From contig CAKOVI010000002.1 of assembly GCA_934121905.1 (NCBI GenBank), forward strand, positions 124,001 through 188,000: 64,000 bases of DNA. Reading direction: 5' to 3'. Under the pieces are notes generated by a model that worked only from the letters and a program-made list of their open reading frames with translations, ran no database searches and had not been told where the DNA came from. Source of the DNA: an uncultured Clostridia bacterium (lineage in GTDB: Bacteria; Bacillota; Clostridia; TANB77; CAG-508). This document shows positions 53,132 through 62,485 of this stretch, piece after piece (the stretch's first letter is position 1; every line of letters begins with the position of its first letter). A program made the translations under genes and the position numbers.

Positions 53132-53506
53132 ATGAGAGTAAAATGTGGAGTAGATATTATAGAAATAAATAGAATACAAGAAAGTATAGAAAAATTAGGA
53201 GAAACATTTTTAAATAAAGTATATACAAAAAAAGAAATAGAATATTGTGAAAGCAAAGGAAAAAATAAATATCAGCATTATGCAGCAAGATTTGCAGTAA
53301 AAGAAGCAGCATTTAAGGCAGTATCAGAATCGGTAGAAGATAAATTTGCAATATCATGGAAAGACATAGAAACCACAAACGATGAGCAAGGAAGACCAAA
53401 GACGGAAATATTATTTTTAAAAAATAAAAAGGTAGAAAATATAGATGTAAGTATATCTCATTGCAAAGACTATGCAATGGCTAATGTTACAGTATTATTT
53501 AAGTAA
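53132..53506 (+). CDS. acpS: Holo-[acyl-carrier-protein] synthase
   Basis: The 124-residue protein has the AcpS motifs GVDIIEINRI at residues 6-15 (Mg-binding Asp8) and YAARFAVKEAAFKA at about 51-64 (catalytic Glu-Lys region), and the C-terminal VSISHCKDYAMA. It transfers the phosphopantetheine arm from coenzyme A to acyl carrier protein, the first requirement for fatty acid synthesis. AGGAAGGGC precedes the ATG. The promoter lies in a tandem-repeat array. tatD-like, a small ORF and yqeY follow in order. Confidence 0.94.
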   Translation: MRVKCGVDIIEINRIQESIEKLGETFLNKVYTKKEIEYCESKGKNKYQHYAARFAVKEAAFKAVSESVEDKFAISWKDIETTNDEQGRPKTEILFLKNKKVENIDVSISHCKDYAMANVTVLFK

Positions 53507-53521
53507 GAAAGGAACGCAAAA

Positions 53522-54304
53522 ATGGAATACTTTGATACACATATGCACCTAGATGATGAAAAATTTGATGAAGACAGAGAAGAAGTAATTCAAAAAATTC
53601 AAAATGCAAATGTAATAAAATGCATAAATATGGGGTGTAATATAGAAACTTCAAAAAAAGCGGTAGAATTATCAAAAAAATATGAATTTATATATTCTGC
53701 AGTTGGAATTCATCCAGAAGAACTTCCACAAACAGAGGAAGAACTGTGGAAAAGTATAGAAAAAATCGAAGAATTAGCAGTATCTAACAAAAAAACGATA
53801 GCAATTGGTGAAATAGGTTTAGACTATTATTGGAAAAACGATAATAAAGAATTTCAGAAAAAAGCATTTATAAAACAAATAGAGTTAGCAAATAAACTAA
53901 ACTTACCAATATCAATACATTCGAGAGAAGCCATAGATGATACAATTGAAATAATTAGAAAATATAAAATAAAAAAATCAGGAGTACTTCATTGCTGCCC
54001 ATTTAATCCAGAACTTGTAAAGCAAGGGTTAGAAGTAGGGCTATATATAGCATTTGGAGGAACTTGTACCTTCAAAAGCTCTAAAAATGCACCCAAAATA
54101 GTAGAAATGGTGCCAATGGGTAAAATGCTTATAGAAACAGATGCACCATATTTAGCACCAGAGCCTGTTAGGGGAACAAGAAATGATTCAAGTAATTTAA
54201 AATATATAGTTCAAAAATTAGCAGAATTTAAAGGTGTTGAGCCAGAAGTAATTGCAAAGGTAACTTTCGAAAATGCAACAAAGTTATTTTTAGAAAATAA
54301 ATAA
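53522..54304 (+). CDS. TatD family metal-dependent hydrolase
   Basis: The 260-residue protein has the TatD metal ligands: FDTHMHLDD at residues 4-12, GEIGLDYYW near 100, SIHSREA near 138, HCCPFN near 163 and IETDAPYLAP near 207. TatD enzymes are cytoplasmic 3'-5' deoxyribonucleases or D-Tyr-tRNA deacylase-like hydrolases acting in DNA repair and turnover. AAGGAACGC precedes the ATG, 15 bases after acpS, so it shares that promoter. Confidence 0.93.
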   Translation: MEYFDTHMHLDDEKFDEDREEVIQKIQNANVIKCINMGCNIETSKKAVELSKKYEFIYSAVGIHPEELPQTEEELWKSIEKIEELAVSNKKTIAIGEIGLDYYWKNDNKEFQKKAFIKQIELANKLNLPISIHSREAIDDTIEIIRKYKIKKSGVLHCCPFNPELVKQGLEVGLYIAFGGTCTFKSSKNAPKIVEMVPMGKMLIETDAPYLAPEPVRGTRNDSSNLKYIVQKLAEFKGVEPEVIAKVTFENATKLFLENK

Positions 54305-54320
54305 AAGGAGATGAATAAAA

Positions 54321-54452
54321 ATGCTAGAAGTAAAAAGAGACGATTTTGATGAAAATTTAGAGGACATAATGAACAGCATAAACGGAATTTTAAATAAAAC
54401 TGGAAAAGGTTATGAAACAACTGAAGATGACGAAGAAGAGAAAAAGAAATAA
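54321..54452 (+). CDS. Small acidic protein, 43 residues
   Basis: This short ORF lies between the TatD-like and YqeY-like genes, 16 bases after one and 21 before the other. It encodes a helical, acidic 43-residue protein (EVKRDDFDENLEDIMNSING, then a Glu/Asp/Lys tail). AAGGAGATG sits 8 bases before the ATG. No family is recognised. Good ribosome binding site, spacing and position in an operon support it as a real gene. Confidence 0.7.
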   Translation: MLEVKRDDFDENLEDIMNSINGILNKTGKGYETTEDDEEEKKK

Positions 54453-54473
54453 ATATAGAAAGAAGGATTTAAA

Positions 54474-54914
54474 ATGTTAAAAGAAGAATTAATGCAAGAT
54501 TTAAAAGAAGCTATGAAAGAAAAAAATACAATAAAAAAGGATACTGTTCAAATGGTAAGAGCAGCAATTTTACAAATTGAAAAAGATAAAGGAATAGAAG
54601 TTGATGATAACAAAATAATTGAAATCATTGCTAAAGAAGTTAAAGGAAAAAAAGATGCTTTAGTAGAATTTGAAAAAGGTGGAAGAGAAGATTTGATAGA
54701 ACAAACAAATAAAGAAATTGAAGTGCTAGAAAAATATTTACCAAAGCAATTAAGTAAAGATGAAATTACAGAAATTGTTAAAGAAATAATAGTTTCTCTT
54801 GGTGCTACTTCAATTAAAGATATGGGACCTGTTATGAAAGAAGCTAAGGCTAAAATTGGGGCAGCTGCTGATGGTAGAACAATTAATGAGGTGGTTAAAG
54901 AATTATTAGGATAA
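54474..54914 (+). CDS. GatB/YqeY domain-containing protein
   Basis: The 146-residue protein matches YqeY: LKEAMKEKNTIKKDTVQMVRAA at the N-terminus, the central acidic helix pair with EIEVLEKYLPKQLS, and the C-terminal MGPVMKEAKAKIGAAADGR helical domain shared with the tail of GatB. It probably binds tRNA or helps the amidotransferase; its exact role is not established. GAAAGAAGG precedes the ATG. The unit ends in a terminator 12 bases after the stop. Confidence 0.93.
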   Translation: MLKEELMQDLKEAMKEKNTIKKDTVQMVRAAILQIEKDKGIEVDDNKIIEIIAKEVKGKKDALVEFEKGGREDLIEQTNKEIEVLEKYLPKQLSKDEITEIVKEIIVSLGATSIKDMGPVMKEAKAKIGAAADGRTINEVVKELLG

Positions 54915-54921
54915 TTTTTTA

Positions 54922-54957
54922 TTAGGGACGGTTCCTTTTCATATTGGAACCGTTTCT
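54922..54957 (+). terminator. Terminator after yqeY-like gene
   Basis: GACGGTTCC / GGAACCGTT stem; a hairpin of nearly the same sequence follows the M23 gene at 59640. Confidence 0.85.
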
Positions 54958-55007
54958 TGCTTATAACTCTATAATATCTAAATCATTTGGCACTATGACA
55001 TTACTAC

Positions 55008-55160
55008 TAAAATATTTTTGATGAAAAAGCATTAAAAAAAGCTCATGAAGAATATGATAAATATATGACAAATCATTTAATACAAGCAGAAAAAGACTAT
55101 TTAGAAATAATGGGTGAAGATATTAAAAAATTGAAATGTAAAATGAATAAAATTATATAA
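55008..55160 (+). pseudogene. Gene tail fragment without a start
   Basis: An open frame of 50 codons reads FDEKALKKAHEEYDKYMTNH and continues with QAEKDYLEIMGEDIKKL to TAA, in a style unlike random sequence, yet it follows stop codons and has no start or ribosome binding site. I take it as the C-terminal remnant of a lost gene; the family is not recognised. It contains no CGG. Confidence 0.5.
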
Positions 55161-55190
55161 TCAATAATAAAGTCTAATAGAGGTGAAAAT

Positions 55191-55926
55191 ATGGATATAA
55201 TAAAAACCACACTATTAGGCTTATTTTTTGGCACATTTGGAACAACACTAGGAGGGATAATAGGATGTTTCTTCAAAAATGTGTCAAATAAATTTTTAAG
55301 TTTTATACTATCATTTGCATCAGGACTAATGATGTCAATAATATGTTTTGATTTAATACCAGAAGCTTTAGGAATAGCAAATATACCTACTGTGATATTT
55401 GGAATATTTTTAGGAATAGTAGCAATGATATTTTGTGATTTATTAGTAAGCAAAAAATTTAATCAAAAAAGAGAATTACAAACAAATAATTTACTAAAAA
55501 CGGGAATTATTGTAAGCATTGGACTTGCAATACATAATTTTCCAGAAGGATTAGCAATTGGTTCAGGGTTTGAAGCATCAACAAAATTAGGTATAGGTCT
55601 TGCAATTGCTATATGTTTACACGATATACCAGAAGGAATATCAATGGCTGTTCCAATGAAAAATGGAGGAATGGAAATATGGAAAGTAATTTTCTATGTT
55701 GTATTATCAGGTGTTACAACAGGAATTGGAGCGTTCTTTGGAGCTATAATTGGAAGTATTTCTGAAACTATTATAGCAATAAATTTAAGTTTTGCAGCAG
55801 GGGCAATGCTTTATATTGTTTCAGGTGAATTAATTCCAGAATCAAATAAACTTTATAGGGGAAGAATGAGTGCTGTTCGGAAATATGATTGGTTTTATTC
55901 TTGGAATTTTAGCAACTAAAATTTAA
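55191..55926 (+). CDS. ZIP family metal transporter, read through a +1 shift at CGG
   Basis: Frame one from the ATG at 55191 encodes seven helices with the ZIP metal-site motifs AIHNFPEGLAIG and LHDIPEGISMAVP and the GELIPES segment. It ends RGRMSAV, and the zero frame then adds 13 unrelated residues. Frame two gives GNMIGFILGILATKI and a TAA at 55924, completing the eighth helix that ZIP proteins need. The only fault is a C at 55878 before GGA. The corrected protein has 244 residues. ZIP proteins bring zinc or other divalent metals into the cytoplasm. AGAGGTGAAA precedes the ATG. Confidence 0.87.
55878..55881 (+). other. CGG +1 shift site 6 (ZIP): GTT-C-GGA
   Basis: Zero frame stops at 55917-55919 with a charged, non-membrane tail; skipping C gives a proper last membrane helix. 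Confidence 0.75.
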
Positions 55927-55963
55927 TTTTAATATATTAACAAAAAAAAGATTTTTTGTCGAG

Positions 55964-55988
55964 TTTTGTTAGTACATTAACAAAACTT
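55964..55988. promoter_or_regulatory. Perfect palindrome upstream of the pcrA promoter
   Basis: GTTTTGTTA and TAACAAAAC flank a six-base centre. It lies 25 bases upstream of the -35 box, and a partial copy (TTAACAAAAC) follows it. A regulator-binding site is possible. Confidence 0.45.
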
Positions 55989-56012
55989 AACAAAACAAAA
56001 ATTCGCAAACTA

Positions 56013-56041
56013 TTGACAACAAAAGACAAAAAATATATAAT
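56013..56041 (+). promoter_or_regulatory. Consensus promoter of pcrA
   Basis: TTGACA (56013-56018), 17 bases, TATAAT (56036-56041). Confidence 0.85.
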
Positions 56042-56062
56042 ACAAAAGCAAATAAAAATGCT

Positions 56063-56106
56063 CGATTGGGACCAAAAAGAACCGACCTAAATAGGTCCCA
56101 ATTAAG
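56063..56106 (+). promoter_or_regulatory. Leader hairpin before pcrA
   Basis: ATTGGGACC pairs with GGTCCCAAT around a 20-base loop containing GAACCGACC. It occupies most of the pcrA leader between promoter and ribosome binding site and has no T run, so it may affect mRNA stability or translation rather than termination. Confidence 0.5.
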
Positions 56107-56126
56107 CAAGTGGAGGAGAAAAAGAA

Positions 56127-58442
56127 ATGCCAGAAATACTAAATGGATTAAATGATAAACAATACGAAGCAGTAGTAAACACAGAAGGACCAGTACTAGT
56201 AATAGCAGGAGCTGGAAGTGGAAAAACAAAAGTATTAACACATAAAATTGCATATTTAATACAAGAAAAAAATGTCTTACCATGGAATATCTTAGCAATA
56301 ACATTTACAAACAAAGCCGCAAATGAAATGAAAGAAAGAATAGCGGGTCTAGTTGGGGAAACAGCAAAAGATATATGGATGGGAACATTTCACTCAATAT
56401 GTGTAAGAATACTTAGAAAACATATAGATCAAATTGGATATGATAGTTCATTTATAATATTTGATACATCAGACCAGAAATCATTAATAAAAAAATGTCT
56501 AAAAGAACTACAAATAGATGATAAACAATTTTCAGAAAAAAACGTGCAAGCAGAAATAAGTAATGCAAAAAATGAAATGTTAGAGCCAGACCAATATGCA
56601 TTTAAAGTACATGGAGACTTTAGAAAAGAAAAAATAGCAACAGTATATGAATTATATCAAAAAAGACTAAAAGAAAATAATGCAATAGACTTTGATGATA
56701 TAATAAATTTCACAATAAAAATATTTAATGAAAAACCAGAAATAGCAAATTACTATTCGTCAAAATTTAGATATGTATTAGTAGACGAATATCAAGATAC
56801 AAACAAATCACAATTCACACTTGTAAAAATGCTTGCAGAAGTAAACCAAAATATTACAGTTGTTGGAGATAATGACCAAGGAATATATTCATTCCGTGGA
56901 GCAGATATTTCAAATATTTTAAATTTTGAAAAAGACTTCAAAAACACAAAAATAATAAAATTAGAGCAAAATTATAGATGTACAGGAAATATCTTAAAAG
57001 CTGCAAATGCCATAATAAAAAACAATGAAACAAAATATGATAAAAAATTATGGACAGAAAATGGAGAAGGAGCATTGCCTAGAGTATATTCTGCAGATAA
57101 TGAGTATGATGAAGCATCATTTATTGTAGAACAAATTTCAAGACTAAAAAGAGAAGAAAACTACAAATATTCAGATTTTGCAGTATTATATAGAATGAAT
57201 ACACAATCAAGAGCAATAGAAGATATTTTAAGAAGAGAAGCAATTCCATATAAAATGGTTGGAGGGCTAAAATTCTATGAAAGAAAAGAAATTAAAGACA
57301 TAATTTCATATTTAAGATTAGCACAAAATCCATCAGATAATTTAAGTTTAATAAGAGTTATAAATGAACCCAAAAGAGGAATTGGAAAAACAAGCTTAGA
57401 CCAAGTAGAACAACTAGCAAATCATAATGAAATATCTATGTATGAAATCATAAAAGATGCCAATTTATATGGTTTAAATAGAATATATTTAAAATCAAGA
57501 GATTTTGTGGATTTAATAGAAGACGCAAAAACTAAAAAAGAAACTATGGGAATATCAGATTTTATACAATATATGTTAAAAAAATCTGGATATATAAAGG
57601 CATTAGAAGAAGAAAAAACAATTGAAGCAGAAAACAGAATAGAAAACTTAGAAGAATTTTTAACTGTTGCAATGGAATTTGAAAAAGAAGAAGCAGAAAA
57701 TAGTTTACAAAATTTTTTAGAAGGAATGACATTATCATCAGATATAGACAATGTAGAAGATGAAGATGATTCTGTTACATTAATGACATTACATAGTGCA
57801 AAGGGACTAGAATTTCCGGTAGTATTTTTGGTAGGAATGGAAGAAGGAATATTCCCAGGATTTAGGTCAATAGGAGAGCCAGAAGCAATTGAGGAAGAAA
57901 GACGTTTATGTTATGTTGGTGTAACAAGGGCAAGAGAAAATTTATTTTTAACATGTAGTAAAATGCGTACAGTTTTTGGTTCTACAAGTTGCAATCTACC
58001 ATCAAGATTTTTAGAAGAAATTCCACAAGAATTGCTAGACGGATATGATGAAGCTTTTGGAAATGGAATAAAGAAGAAAAAAGAAGAAAAAGAATATGCT
58101 TGGACTTACGGAAACAACACAGGAGCAAGCAAAATTAAGTCATATAATATTAATGATGTCAAAAGTAAAACTGTTGCCGCAGCAAGTTCTGTATTTGGAA
58201 AAGCCTCAAGTTTCGGAAGGTCAGCAGAAAGTTTCATAAATGGACTTGGAAAAGCTCAAAGTACGGAAAATGTGGACTTATCTAAGTACACAACTGGGGT
58301 TAAAGTATTCCATAAAAAATTCGGAGAAGGTGTAATTACAAAAACTGAACCAGAAGGCGAAGATTTAAAAGTAGATATTAGCTTTGATAAGGTTGGACAT
58401 AAAAGGCTTATGGCTAAATTTGCAAAACTTGAAATTATTTAA
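56127..58442 (+). CDS. pcrA: ATP-dependent DNA helicase PcrA/UvrD
   Basis: The 771-residue protein has all superfamily 1A helicase motifs: LNDKQYEAVV (Q motif), GAGSGKT (I), ITFTNKAANEMKER (Ia), VDEYQDTN (II), VGDNDQGIYSFRGAD (III), LEQNYR (IV), VTLMTLHSAKGLEF (V) and VGVTRAREN (VI), plus the C-terminal Tudor-like domain (GVKVFHKKFGEGVI) that binds RNA polymerase in PcrA. It unwinds DNA in repair and clears replication conflicts. GGAGGAG precedes the ATG. Long leader, consensus promoter and palindrome lie upstream. Confidence 0.96.
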   Translation: MPEILNGLNDKQYEAVVNTEGPVLVIAGAGSGKTKVLTHKIAYLIQEKNVLPWNILAITFTNKAANEMKERIAGLVGETAKDIWMGTFHSICVRILRKHIDQIGYDSSFIIFDTSDQKSLIKKCLKELQIDDKQFSEKNVQAEISNAKNEMLEPDQYAFKVHGDFRKEKIATVYELYQKRLKENNAIDFDDIINFTIKIFNEKPEIANYYSSKFRYVLVDEYQDTNKSQFTLVKMLAEVNQNITVVGDNDQGIYSFRGADISNILNFEKDFKNTKIIKLEQNYRCTGNILKAANAIIKNNETKYDKKLWTENGEGALPRVYSADNEYDEASFIVEQISRLKREENYKYSDFAVLYRMNTQSRAIEDILRREAIPYKMVGGLKFYERKEIKDIISYLRLAQNPSDNLSLIRVINEPKRGIGKTSLDQVEQLANHNEISMYEIIKDANLYGLNRIYLKSRDFVDLIEDAKTKKETMGISDFIQYMLKKSGYIKALEEEKTIEAENRIENLEEFLTVAMEFEKEEAENSLQNFLEGMTLSSDIDNVEDEDDSVTLMTLHSAKGLEFPVVFLVGMEEGIFPGFRSIGEPEAIEEERRLCYVGVTRARENLFLTCSKMRTVFGSTSCNLPSRFLEEIPQELLDGYDEAFGNGIKKKKEEKEYAWTYGNNTGASKIKSYNINDVKSKTVAAASSVFGKASSFGRSAESFINGLGKAQSTENVDLSKYTTGVKVFHKKFGEGVITKTEPEGEDLKVDISFDKVGHKRLMAKFAKLEII

Positions 58443-58587
58443 TAATAGTTGTAAATTTAGTATAAAAGTGGAGTAATTTGAAAATATCTTAAGAAAACAA
58501 AAGATAAGTATAAGAAATTCAAAATTGAAAAAAGAGTGATTATGGTATAGAATATAAAAAATTATGATTATTGGGAGAGATTTTGTA

Positions 58588-59628
58588 ATGAAAAATGTAC
58601 TTATCAAAGTAAGGACTTCATTGAAATTCTTTATATTAGTAAGTATAGCAACATTTCTTATAGCAGGTGCTGTAATTCTTTTGTACAAGCCTATATATAG
58701 CGTTACCCTAGATGGAGAGCTTTTAGGGTATTGTGCACAAAAGAGCAAATTGCAAGCTAAAATAGATGAATATGTTGAAGGATTAGATAGCGAAGAAAAA
58801 AATGTGGCATTTGTTGAATTAGATGACATGCCAACATATAATTTATGTTTACTAAAAAGAGGAATAACAACAAATGATGAAGAAATATATGATAAAATAG
58901 CCGAGAAAGGCACTACATATTATAAATATTATGCAATATTAAAAGATAATGAAGAAAAACTATGTGTATCTGACTTTTCAACAGCAGAAAGTATTATCCA
59001 AGGACTTAAAGACAAAAACAGCGAAAACATAGACAACATACAAATTATAGAAAAATATGATACAGATTTAGCAGACTTTGTAAATGCAGAACAAGCAATT
59101 GCAAGTTTATATGAAGAAAAAAAGGTAGAACAACCAGTAGTAAAAATAGCATCAACAAAAAATAGTTCTAAAAAAATAACATCAAAATCAAGTGGGAATG
59201 CATCAGGATTTTCAACATCGTCAAACTTATCTAGGTCATCTGCATCATTAGGAATAGGGCTTATTAAACCAATTACAGGAACAATAACCTCAAGATTCGG
59301 TTCTGTAAGTAGCATTAGGTCAGGCGCCCATACAGGGCTAGATATTGGAGCATCTTCAGGTACACCAGTAAAAGCAGCAGCATCTGGAACTGTAATATGG
59401 GCAGGTTATAAGGGGTCACTTGGAAACTTGGTTGTTGTATCACACACAAATGGTGTGCAGACATATTACGGACATTGTAGTAAAATTTATGTATCTAGTG
59501 GACAAAGTGTTTCTCAAGGACAAACAATATCAGCTGTTGGATCAACAGGAAATTCCACAGGACCACATTTACATTTTGAGATAAGAGTAAATGGTGTGGC
59601 ATATAATCCACAAAATTATGTATATTAA
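58588..59628 (+). CDS. M23 family metallopeptidase, membrane anchored
   Basis: The 346-residue protein has one membrane helix (about 12-32), a middle part of about 150 residues that resembles the repeat region of clostridial M23 proteins (YDKIAEKGTTYYKYYAIL), a Ser-rich linker (about 200-230) and a C-terminal LytM domain. The zinc ligands are in HTGLDIG and HLHFEIR. Such enzymes cut peptidoglycan cross-bridges. The start is the ATG at 58588, 10 bases after GGGAG; an ATG at 58564 overlaps that region. A terminator follows. Confidence 0.9.
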   Translation: MKNVLIKVRTSLKFFILVSIATFLIAGAVILLYKPIYSVTLDGELLGYCAQKSKLQAKIDEYVEGLDSEEKNVAFVELDDMPTYNLCLLKRGITTNDEEIYDKIAEKGTTYYKYYAILKDNEEKLCVSDFSTAESIIQGLKDKNSENIDNIQIIEKYDTDLADFVNAEQAIASLYEEKKVEQPVVKIASTKNSSKKITSKSSGNASGFSTSSNLSRSSASLGIGLIKPITGTITSRFGSVSSIRSGAHTGLDIGASSGTPVKAAASGTVIWAGYKGSLGNLVVVSHTNGVQTYYGHCSKIYVSSGQSVSQGQTISAVGSTGNSTGPHLHFEIRVNGVAYNPQNYVY

Positions 59629-59639
59629 TTTTGCATTGG

Positions 59640-59675
59640 GGACGGTTCTTTTAGCTCAAAGGAACCGTCTTCGTT
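59640..59675 (+). terminator. Terminator after the M23 gene
   Basis: GACGGTTC / GAACCGTC stem followed by TTCGTTTT. Confidence 0.8.
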
Positions 59676-59774
59676 TTAAAATAAAAATTCATTCGAAAAA
59701 ATCATTGCAAAAAAATAATAAATATAATAAAATTACATAAACTAACAATAAGAAAAAATAGGAGGAGAGAAACT

Positions 59775-62384
59775 ATGCCAGAAAATCAAGATGAAATGAA
59801 AATAAAACAAATGATAGACGAATTAGTAGAAAAAGCAAAGAAGGCTTCCAAAGAATACCTAAAACTAGACCAAAAAACAGTAGACAACATAACAAAAGCC
59901 ATGTCAATGGCAGGACTAGAACATCATATGGAATTAGCAAAAATGGCGGTAGAAGAAACCGGAAGAGGAATATATGAGGACAAAATAACAAAGAATATGT
60001 TCGCAACAGAATACATCTATCACAGCATAAAACACGAAAAAACAGTAGGAATAATAAGAGAAAATGATGAAGATGACTATGTAGAAATAGCAGAGCCAAT
60101 AGGAGTAATTGCAGGAGTAACACCAGTTACAAACCCAACATCAACAACAATGTTCAAATCAATAATAGCTGCAAAAACAAGAAATGTAATAATATTTGGG
60201 TTCCACCCATCAGCACAAAAATGTTCAGTAAGAGCAGCTGAAATTTTAAAAGAAGCAGCAATAAATGCGGGAGCACCAGAAAACTGTATATTATGGATAC
60301 CAGAGCCATCAGTTACAGCTACAAGATTACTTATGAACCATCCAGGAGTTGATTTAATATTAGCAACAGGTGGAACAGGAATGGTAAAATCAGCATATTC
60401 ATGTGGAAAACCAGCATTAGGAGTGGGACCTGGAAATGTGCCATGTGTTATTGAAAAATCAGCAAAATTAAAAACATCAGTAAATGATTTAGTAATGTCA
60501 AAATCATTTGATAATGGAATGATATGTGCATCAGAGCAATCTGTATTAGTTGAAAAAGAGATATATCAGGAATTTGAAGAACTAATGAAAAAAGCAGGAT
60601 GCTATTTTGTAAATCCAGAGGAAAAAGAAAAATTAAAAAATGCAATGTTTGATTGGAATGATGAAACAGGTTTTAAACTAAAATCATTTATACCAGGTCA
60701 AAGTCCATACCAAATTGCAAAACAAGCAGGATTCGAAGTACCAGAAGATACAAAAGTACTTGTAGTATATGAAGAAGGAATAGGAAGAGATTACCCATTC
60801 TCTAAAGAAAAATTAAGCCCAGTTTTAACTTATTATATAGTAAATGATTATGAAGAAGCTTTAGAAAAGGCTGAAAGATTACTAGAATTTGGAGGATTAG
60901 GACATACAGCAGTAATCCATTCAGAAGATAGAGAAAAAATATTAGAATTTTCTGAAAAAATGAAAGCAGGAAGAATAATTGTAAACTCACCATCAACTCA
61001 TGGAGGAATAGGGGATATTTATAACACAAATATGCCATCATTAACACTTGGATGTGGTTCATTTGGAGGAAACTCAACAACTGCAAATGTATCTAGTGTA
61101 AACCTTATAAATATAAAAAGAGTTGCAAGGAGGAGAGTAAATATGCAATGGTTTAAAGTTCCAGAAAAAATATATTTTGAAGCAGGTTCAATTGCTTACC
61201 TAGAAAAAATGCCAGATATAGAAAGAGCATTTATCGTAACAGACCCAGGAATGGTTAAATTTGGATATGTAGATAAAATTTTATATCATATAAGAAAAAG
61301 AGCAAATCATGTACATTGTGAAATATTCAGTGAAGTTGAATCTGATCCATCATTTGATACAGTAAATAGAGGATTAGAATTAATGAATAACTTTAAACCA
61401 GATGTAATAATAGCTTTAGGTGGAGGAAGTGCAATAGATGCAGCAAAAGGAATGTGGCTATTTTATGAACATCCAGATGCAGACCCAGAAGGACTTAAAT
61501 TAAAATTTATGGACATAAGAAAGCGTACTTACAAATTCCCAAAACTTGGAGTAAAAGCAAAAATGGTAGCAATACCAACAACATCGGGAACTGGCTCAGA
61601 AGTAACATCATTTGCTGTATTAACAGATAAGGTTAAAAATAAAAAATACCCATTAGCAGATTATGAATTAACACCAGATGTAGCAATAGTAGACCCAGAC
61701 TTAGTAATGAGCCTACCAAAATCAATTACAGCAGATACTGGAATGGATGTACTTACACATGCAATCGAAAGTTATGTATCTAATATGGCATCAGACTATA
61801 CTGATGGATTAGCTGAAAAGGCTGCAGAATTGGTGATAGAATATTTATTAGAAGCATATGAACATGGGGATAATAAAGAAGCTCGTGAAAAAATGCATAA
61901 TGCAAGTACAATAGCAGGAATGGCATTTACAAATGCATTTTTAGGAATAAATCACTCTCTAGCACACAAAATAGGGGCAGAATTCCATTTACCACACGGT
62001 AGAATAAATGCAATTTTATTACCTTATGTTATAAAATATAATAGTAGTAGACCTACAAAATTTGTGTCTTTCCCTAAATATGAATACTTTATAGCAGATG
62101 AAAAATATGCAAGACTAGCTAAAAAAGTAGGACTAAAAGCAGATACAGTTGAAGAAGGAATAAATTCTTTAATTACTAAAATTCAAGAGATGAATGAAAA
62201 ATTAAATATCCCTAAGTCTTTTAAGGATGCAGGTGTAGATGAAACTGAATTTATGGCAAAAATTGATTTATTAGCAGATAGAGCATTTGAAGATCAATGT
62301 ACTACTGCAAACCCTAGAGTGCCTTTGGTTTCTGAGATGAAACAGATTTTGATTGATAGTTATTATGGAAATGAAGTGAAATAA
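59775..62384 (+). CDS. adhE: Bifunctional acetaldehyde-CoA / alcohol dehydrogenase
   Basis: The 869-residue protein is a fusion of two enzymes. The N-terminal aldehyde dehydrogenase half (about 1-440) has GVIAGVTPVTNPTSTT and the catalytic cysteine in SFDNGMICASEQ. The C-terminal iron-containing alcohol dehydrogenase half (about 455-865) has GGGSAIDAAKGMW, TTSGTGSEVT and the metal ligands in LTHAIESYVS, GINHSLAHKIG and LPHGRINA. Together they reduce acetyl-CoA to ethanol and reoxidise NADH in fermentation; AdhE forms spirosome filaments. GGAGGAG precedes the ATG. Its own terminator follows, so it is monocistronic. Confidence 0.97.
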   Translation: MPENQDEMKIKQMIDELVEKAKKASKEYLKLDQKTVDNITKAMSMAGLEHHMELAKMAVEETGRGIYEDKITKNMFATEYIYHSIKHEKTVGIIRENDEDDYVEIAEPIGVIAGVTPVTNPTSTTMFKSIIAAKTRNVIIFGFHPSAQKCSVRAAEILKEAAINAGAPENCILWIPEPSVTATRLLMNHPGVDLILATGGTGMVKSAYSCGKPALGVGPGNVPCVIEKSAKLKTSVNDLVMSKSFDNGMICASEQSVLVEKEIYQEFEELMKKAGCYFVNPEEKEKLKNAMFDWNDETGFKLKSFIPGQSPYQIAKQAGFEVPEDTKVLVVYEEGIGRDYPFSKEKLSPVLTYYIVNDYEEALEKAERLLEFGGLGHTAVIHSEDREKILEFSEKMKAGRIIVNSPSTHGGIGDIYNTNMPSLTLGCGSFGGNSTTANVSSVNLINIKRVARRRVNMQWFKVPEKIYFEAGSIAYLEKMPDIERAFIVTDPGMVKFGYVDKILYHIRKRANHVHCEIFSEVESDPSFDTVNRGLELMNNFKPDVIIALGGGSAIDAAKGMWLFYEHPDADPEGLKLKFMDIRKRTYKFPKLGVKAKMVAIPTTSGTGSEVTSFAVLTDKVKNKKYPLADYELTPDVAIVDPDLVMSLPKSITADTGMDVLTHAIESYVSNMASDYTDGLAEKAAELVIEYLLEAYEHGDNKEAREKMHNASTIAGMAFTNAFLGINHSLAHKIGAEFHLPHGRINAILLPYVIKYNSSRPTKFVSFPKYEYFIADEKYARLAKKVGLKADTVEEGINSLITKIQEMNEKLNIPKSFKDAGVDETEFMAKIDLLADRAFEDQCTTANPRVPLVSEMKQILIDSYYGNEVK

Positions 62385-62390
62385 TTTTTT

Positions 62391-62432
62391 GCAAAAGGAC
62401 CGTTTTCTTTCGAAAAAAGAAACGGTCTTTTG
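62391..62432 (+). terminator. Terminator after adhE
   Basis: AAAAGGACCGTTT / AAACGGTCTTTT around a loop, with a closing T run. Confidence 0.88.
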
Positions 62433-62485
62433 TGAAAAGAAACGATTTCTATGAAAAATATTTGAAAAAAAGGGGAGAAAGTAAA

